Below, piece by piece: positions 60,073 to 64,000 of a stretch of 64,000 nt of DNA; position 1 is the stretch's first letter; each line of letters opens with the position of its first letter. A program made the position numbers and the translations under genes. The notes below the pieces were generated by a model, which did no database searches, had not been told where the DNA came from, and was given only the letters and a program-made list of their open reading frames with translations. The stretch is from Sphingobacterium tenebrionis (GTDB lineage: Bacteria; Bacteroidota; Bacteroidia; Sphingobacteriales; Sphingobacteriaceae). The stretch is from contig NZ_JAYLLN010000013.1 in assembly GCF_037126265.1 (NCBI RefSeq), positions 12,537 to 76,536 on the forward strand, in the 5' to 3' direction.

Positions 60073-62178
60073 ATGAGTATAACAGAAATGGCGAGTAAAT
60101 TTATTCCAAGAGATATCAGTTGGTTAAGTTTTAATGGGCGAGTATTACAAGAAGCTGCGGATCCGGAAGTTCCTTTAGCCTTAAGAATCAAGTTCTTAGG
60201 TATCTTCTCCAATAATTTAGATGAATTCTTTCGTGTTAGGGTCGCTGCTTTAAAGCGGGCTGCAGAAATCAACAACAAAATAACCAATAGTTATTATTAC
60301 GAAAGTCCGAACATCATCCTGGAAAAAATCAACGAGCTTGTTATCAAACAACAAAAGAAATTCGATAAGATCTGGCTCCAGGTGCAGAAGGAAATGGCCA
60401 AACAAAAGGTATTCATCAAAACTGCTGAACAGTTATCCCAGGCCCAATTAAAGTTTGTAAGGGAATATTTTGAAGAAGAGGTCGAAAGCAGTATCATTCC
60501 CCTTTTGTTGGATGAAACCCGACCATTACCTTACCTGCGGGACAAAAGTCTATTTCTAGGTGTGTCCATGAATAAGGAAGATTGGCAATATGAAACCAAG
60601 TTTGCGATTATTGAATTGCCCTCAAGGCAATTAGGAAGATTCGTGATCCTGCCATCCCCTAAAGGCCAGACCCATATTATACTCATTGAAGATGTGGTAA
60701 AGGTAAATCTCCCTTATATTTTCTCCTATTTCGGTTTCGATCATTTTGAAGCCAACACGTTCAAAATCACGAAAGATGCGGAATTTGACCTGGACAATGA
60801 TGTCAATACCACCTTGGTAGAAAAGATAAGCAAAGGAATCAAGAACCGTAGGAAAGGAAAACCGACGAGGTTTGTGTTCGATCAGGATATGGATCAGAAA
60901 CTATTGGAGTTTTTGATTCGAAAATTGAGTCTCAGCAAAAGAGACAGTATCATCCCTGGCCAGAAGATCCATAATTTCAAACATTTCATGGATTTTCCGA
61001 ATGTCTTTAAATCGTATGAAAAGCCAATAGAAAGAACCTCCTTTGAGCATCCTGAATTTACAGGAAAGGAAAGGGTTACCGATATCATCCTTAAGAAGGA
61101 TGTACTTCTCTCCTTCCCATACCATGAATTCCGCCCGATGATCGATCTTCTACGTGAAGCGGCGATGGATCCTGACGTGAAAACAATCAAGATTACCATC
61201 TATCGAATGGCATCCAATTCCAAGATTGCGAATGCTTTGGTCAATGCCGCACGAAATGGCAAAGAAGTTACGGTGATGTTGGAATTAAGGGCAAGATTTG
61301 ATGAGGAACAGAACCTGGAATGGAAAGAACGTTTTGAAATGGAAGGTGTTAAAGTATTGGTGGGACTTCCGAACAAAAAAATCCATGCTAAGTTATGTAT
61401 TATTAAGAAAAGGGTTCAGAATAAAACGGTACAATATGGATTCGTGAGCACCGGAAACATCAATGAAAAGACGGCAAAGCTTTATGGTGATTATTGCTTA
61501 ATGACGAGCAATAAAGGCGTCATGGCAGATATCAATAAAATATTCAATACGCTTCAGAAACCGAAGCTTCCATTGGAACAGACGATAAAGAACAACAAGA
61601 ACCTGATGGTCTGTCCTACGGATATGCGGATCCAATTGATTGACCTTATAGAAAAGGAAATCGTTGAGGCTAAGGCTGGGAGAAAATCACATATCATCAT
61701 CAAAATCAACTCTTTAAGTGATAAGGAGTGTATTAAAAAACTATACGATGCAGCAACGGCTGGCGTAAAGATCGACCTGATCGTTAGAGGGATTTATTGT
61801 GCGGTCAATCAGAAAAAATTTGTAGAGCCAATACACGCGATCAGCATTGTGGATGAGTACTTGGAACATGCTCGTGTATTTTATTTTTACCATGCGGGTA
61901 AGGAACTAACCTATATATCTTCAGCAGATCTCATGACCCGAAACCTGGACCATCGAATCGAGGCAGCTGTTAAAATCCACTCCAAGAAATTAAAGCTTGA
62001 ACTAAAGGATATGTTGGAGATCCAGTTAAAGGATAATGTAAAGGCAAGGAACCTGAACAAGAAACAGGACAATGAATATGTGAGCAATGATAATTTGCCA
62101 TTCCGCTCGCAGATAGAGATTTACAAATACCTTGTTGAAAAGAAAATGGCCGTAGAAGAAGAAGGTCAAGAATCTTAG
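60073..62178 (+). CDS. ppk1: Polyphosphate kinase 1
   Basis: Reversibly polymerises the ATP gamma-phosphate into polyphosphate. The N-terminal domain has the typical RDISWLSFNGRVLQEA and NNLDEFFRVRVAALK. The catalytic PLD-like domains carry His438 in NKKIHAKLCII, the expected phosphorylated residue, with FVSTGNINEKTAKLYGDY just after. The second domain ends SSADLMTRNLDHRIEAAVKI. The 701-residue length matches PPK1. Monocistronic, 52 bp before the radical SAM gene. Confidence 0.96.
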   Translation: MSITEMASKFIPRDISWLSFNGRVLQEAADPEVPLALRIKFLGIFSNNLDEFFRVRVAALKRAAEINNKITNSYYYESPNIILEKINELVIKQQKKFDKIWLQVQKEMAKQKVFIKTAEQLSQAQLKFVREYFEEEVESSIIPLLLDETRPLPYLRDKSLFLGVSMNKEDWQYETKFAIIELPSRQLGRFVILPSPKGQTHIILIEDVVKVNLPYIFSYFGFDHFEANTFKITKDAEFDLDNDVNTTLVEKISKGIKNRRKGKPTRFVFDQDMDQKLLEFLIRKLSLSKRDSIIPGQKIHNFKHFMDFPNVFKSYEKPIERTSFEHPEFTGKERVTDIILKKDVLLSFPYHEFRPMIDLLREAAMDPDVKTIKITIYRMASNSKIANALVNAARNGKEVTVMLELRARFDEEQNLEWKERFEMEGVKVLVGLPNKKIHAKLCIIKKRVQNKTVQYGFVSTGNINEKTAKLYGDYCLMTSNKGVMADINKIFNTLQKPKLPLEQTIKNNKNLMVCPTDMRIQLIDLIEKEIVEAKAGRKSHIIIKINSLSDKECIKKLYDAATAGVKIDLIVRGIYCAVNQKKFVEPIHAISIVDEYLEHARVFYFYHAGKELTYISSADLMTRNLDHRIEAAVKIHSKKLKLELKDMLEIQLKDNVKARNLNKKQDNEYVSNDNLPFRSQIEIYKYLVEKKMAVEEEGQES

Positions 62179-62191
62179 GTATTTTTATTTT

Positions 62192-62223
62192 GCTAATATT
62201 TTTAGTATTTTAGTAAAAATATT
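62192..62223. promoter_or_regulatory. AT-rich inverted repeat with candidate operator, upstream of the radical SAM gene
   Basis: GCTAATATTTTTAGTA (62192-62207) is 15/16 identical to the site at 50284-50299. AATATTTTTA (62195-62204) and TAAAAATATT (62214-62223) are perfect inverted copies. TTTTAGTA is repeated at 8-bp spacing (62200-62207 and 62208-62215). The site ends 6 bases before the ATG at 62230. Confidence 0.65.
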
Positions 62224-62229
62224 GGGCAA

Positions 62230-63294
62230 ATGGAAAAATCATTTATCAACGGAAGAGGCGCGCAGGAGAATGTACATAATGTGTTTTTCAAGGAATCGTA
62301 TGTTCAGGAGCATGTGGAAGGAATTGATGATTGGGAGCAGGATAAACCAAAAACAAACTTTAGCATTGTCCATCCAAAAAGTATAGTCAATAAAGTCGAA
62401 AGCCCTGATGTGGGTATGGAATACTCCCTCAATCCATATCAGGGATGCGAACATGGTTGTATCTATTGTTACGCCCGTAATTCCCATCAATATTGGGGCC
62501 TTAGTGCAGGTTTGGACTTTGAAACAAAGATCCTGGTTAAAGCCAATGCTCCGAAATTATTCCGCGAATTTTTGCAGAAAAAATCTTGGGATGGTAAAGT
62601 TATTTCGCTGTCGGGCAATACCGATTGTTATCAACCACTGGAAAGGAAATTTAAACTGACCAGGTCCATTCTAAAAATTGCACAAGAATTTGGTCAACCT
62701 ATCAGCATCATCAGTAAAAACAGTTTGGTACTACGAGATGCAGATATCTTATCGGAAATGGCAAAAAAGAATCAATGTGCTGTTTTCATCTCCATCAATT
62801 CCCTGACCGAATCCACCCGGCAACTGTTGGAACCTCGAACCGTAACAGCAAAACAGCGTTTAAAAGTATTGGAGAATTTAAGTGCGCAAGGTATTCCTGT
62901 AGGCATCATGTGTGCACCCGTAATTCCTGGATTAACAGATCATGAGATTCCGAACATTTTGAAAAGTGCAGCAGATGCAGGAGCTAAATGGGCAGGTTAT
63001 ACTAATGTGAGATTGAACGGAGAAATAGGAAAGATTTTCGAGAATTGGCTTTTCCAAGCTTATCCAGATCGGGCCAATAAGATCTGGCATAGTATTCAAA
63101 GTTGCCATCATGGAAAGGTGAATGATAGTGAATTTGGGAACCGAATGAAAGGAACCGGGAAATTAGCGGAAATCATAAAGGACACTTTTAAGATGCATTG
63201 TAAAAGAAATAAATTAAATGAAAGTATACTTGAATTAGATTCTTCGAATTTTCGTAATCGCATTGATAATCAGCTTAATCTATTCAATTTTTAA
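62230..63294 (+). CDS. PA0069/Rv2578c family radical SAM protein (SplB-like)
   Basis: A 354-residue radical SAM enzyme. The cluster motif is C-x3-C-x2-C: Cys73, Cys77 and Cys80 in NPYQGCEHGCIYCYARNSH. VISLSGNTDCYQPLERKFKLT follows, as in the PA0069 group. COG places these with spore photoproduct lyase (SplB), labelled DNA-repair photolyase, but no activity is proven for this branch. The gene has an unusual palindromic upstream element shared with a nuclease gene. Confidence 0.92.
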   Translation: MEKSFINGRGAQENVHNVFFKESYVQEHVEGIDDWEQDKPKTNFSIVHPKSIVNKVESPDVGMEYSLNPYQGCEHGCIYCYARNSHQYWGLSAGLDFETKILVKANAPKLFREFLQKKSWDGKVISLSGNTDCYQPLERKFKLTRSILKIAQEFGQPISIISKNSLVLRDADILSEMAKKNQCAVFISINSLTESTRQLLEPRTVTAKQRLKVLENLSAQGIPVGIMCAPVIPGLTDHEIPNILKSAADAGAKWAGYTNVRLNGEIGKIFENWLFQAYPDRANKIWHSIQSCHHGKVNDSEFGNRMKGTGKLAEIIKDTFKMHCKRNKLNESILELDSSNFRNRIDNQLNLFNF

Positions 63295-63325
63295 AGGTTT
63301 AAACATGAATATTTTAATGTTAAGT

Positions 63326-63342
63326 AATGTTAAATTAACATT
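63326..63342. repeat. Short palindrome before the terminal lipoprotein gene
   Basis: AATGTTAA and TTAACATT flank one A, 31 bases past the radical SAM stop. It may be a weak terminator or a binding site; there is no T-run. Confidence 0.35.
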
Positions 63343-63441
63343 GTAACAGGTATGTTGCACACATAGTGGCACTTTTCTTGGTTAATAGTTTGAGAGTTTT
63401 ACAAAACACTAATAACTATTTAAACAAAAAATTATTGTACT

Positions 63442-63825
63442 ATGAAAACAACATGGAAATTACTCAGTCTACTATTTGTCGCATTATTAACATTTTCAGC
63501 TTGTTCTAAAGATGATGATCCTGCAGATAATGACTTTTTTGTAGATAATTACAAAGGAACTACAAGTTATGTGAACACGAACGGTGATGATGATGTAGAA
63601 AGCGGACAAGGAACAGTTTTTGTAACCAAAGTTGGAGATACTTATAACTTCGGTTTTGACAGAAATATTCCTAACATCAATGGAATTAAAATGGAAAAAG
63701 GAGATAATAACAGAATTTTCTTCAACTCTGATGCATTAGGTTCTATTACCATCAATCAGGATGATTTAACCATTCTTTACCATACTGATGGTAAAACTTG
63801 GACAGCAAACTGTAAAAGAGACTAA
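63442..63825 (+). CDS. Small putative lipoprotein
   Basis: A 127-residue protein with a lipoprotein signal (LLSLLFVALLTFSAC, lipidated Cys near 21) followed by SKDDDPADND, an acidic tether. The mature domain (NYKGTTSYVNTNGDDDVES, GSITINQDDLTILY) looks like a small beta-barrel or calycin-type fold. No family is recognised. Its own promoter is probable because 147 bp separate it from the radical SAM gene. Confidence 0.72.
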   Translation: MKTTWKLLSLLFVALLTFSACSKDDDPADNDFFVDNYKGTTSYVNTNGDDDVESGQGTVFVTKVGDTYNFGFDRNIPNINGIKMEKGDNNRIFFNSDALGSITINQDDLTILYHTDGKTWTANCKRD

Positions 63826-63891
63826 AAAAACTGTAATAGAAAATATTCGAAATACAGATTAATTTAAAAAAAGGCTTTCAATAAATTATGA

Positions 63892-64000
63892 GGGCACTGA
63901 AAAAGTCTCAACTTTTTAATGAGATTTAAAGAAATGACTGAGTACAAGATTTATCTTACTCGGTCATTTTTGTTCTAAGGATTTCTGAAAATTTGTTTTT
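63892..64000. mobile_element. Possible terminal segment of an insertion sequence (IS1182-like?)
   Basis: GGGCACTGAAAAAGTC at 63892-63907 resembles, from memory, terminal inverted repeats of IS1182-type elements. A hairpin (63932-63944 with 63957-63969) and a T-run follow, as often seen before such transposase genes. No transposase is visible because the window ends. An alternative is an ordinary terminator for the lipoprotein gene. Confidence 0.3.

Noticed and set aside
1..64000. tRNA, rRNA, CRISPR arrays, prophage genes, riboswitches
   Set aside because: No cloverleaf, rRNA segment, spaced direct-repeat array or phage gene cluster was seen in the gaps. The sulfur operon leader, where a riboswitch might be, lies outside the window.

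Overview
The window reads as a chromosomal segment of a member of the Bacteroidota, most likely Sphingobacteriaceae and close to Sphingobacterium or Pedobacter. The evidence is the low G+C content, promoters resembling the Bacteroidota TTTG / TAnnTTTG pattern, families typical of the phylum (OMP_b-brl_3 barrel, triple-tyrosine propeller regulator, DUF3098, DUF4230, DUF4294, DUF5106, BshB1, PA0069-type radical SAM) and palindromic intergenic repeats built on CGTCATTGCGAGG. The genus is an inference. I see no rRNA, tRNA, CRISPR array, prophage or complete insertion sequence.

Layout. 1-6.3 kb: an assimilatory sulfate-reduction operon (sulfite reductase cut by the left edge, cobA, precorrin-2 dehydrogenase, APS-type cysH, cysD, cysN) that reduces APS directly and makes its own siroheme. 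6.4-12.8 kb: an orphan HicB-like protein, a GNAT acetyltransferase, a secreted alpha/beta hydrolase, an M60 metallopeptidase, and a BlaI/M56 regulatory pair with an operator lying on its own promoter. 12.8-17.3 kb: a beta-barrel/propeller operon bracketed by two copies of a long palindromic repeat. 17.3-23.8 kb: sugar epimerase-like protein, LOG-family enzyme overlapping an ATP-cone/Mrr-type nuclease gene, YgaP-like protein, zinc-less sirtuin, gdhA and ispE. 23.9-33.7 kb: a propeller/Y_Y_Y/HTH membrane regulator, TPM protein, DUF4230 protein, methyltransferase, Fsr-like exporter, lipoproteins and an OmpA-family protein.

34.3-49.1 kb is largely housekeeping: leuS, ftsX, DUF3098, uppP, truB, ribF, bshB1, a thioredoxin-type glutathione peroxidase, DUF4294, a Rel/SpoT enzyme, a Fur-family regulator, purA and pabB. 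49.2-57.3 kb holds asnA, a DEDDh exonuclease/GIY-YIG fusion converging on dinB, the agmatine-to-putrescine genes aguB and aguA, a porin and lpxB. 57.4-64 kb holds a secreted unknown, a flavodoxin-like reductase, a DJ-1/PfpI protein, a 53-residue small protein, ppk1, a SplB-like radical SAM gene, a lipoprotein and possibly the edge of an insertion sequence.

Main unexplained signal: a 16-base motif, GCTAAYATTTTTAGTA, precedes both the exonuclease/GIY-YIG gene and the SplB-like radical SAM gene inside AT-rich inverted repeats, and a weaker 13/16 match lies upstream of dinB. The three genes have DNA-repair-like annotations, so this may be an uncharacterised damage-response operator. Other leads are the ATP-cone nuclease overlapping a LOG enzyme, the HEPN-like tail on the sulfite reductase, the paired palindromic repeats, a set of 11-bp periodic repeats and the small protein at 59.8 kb.
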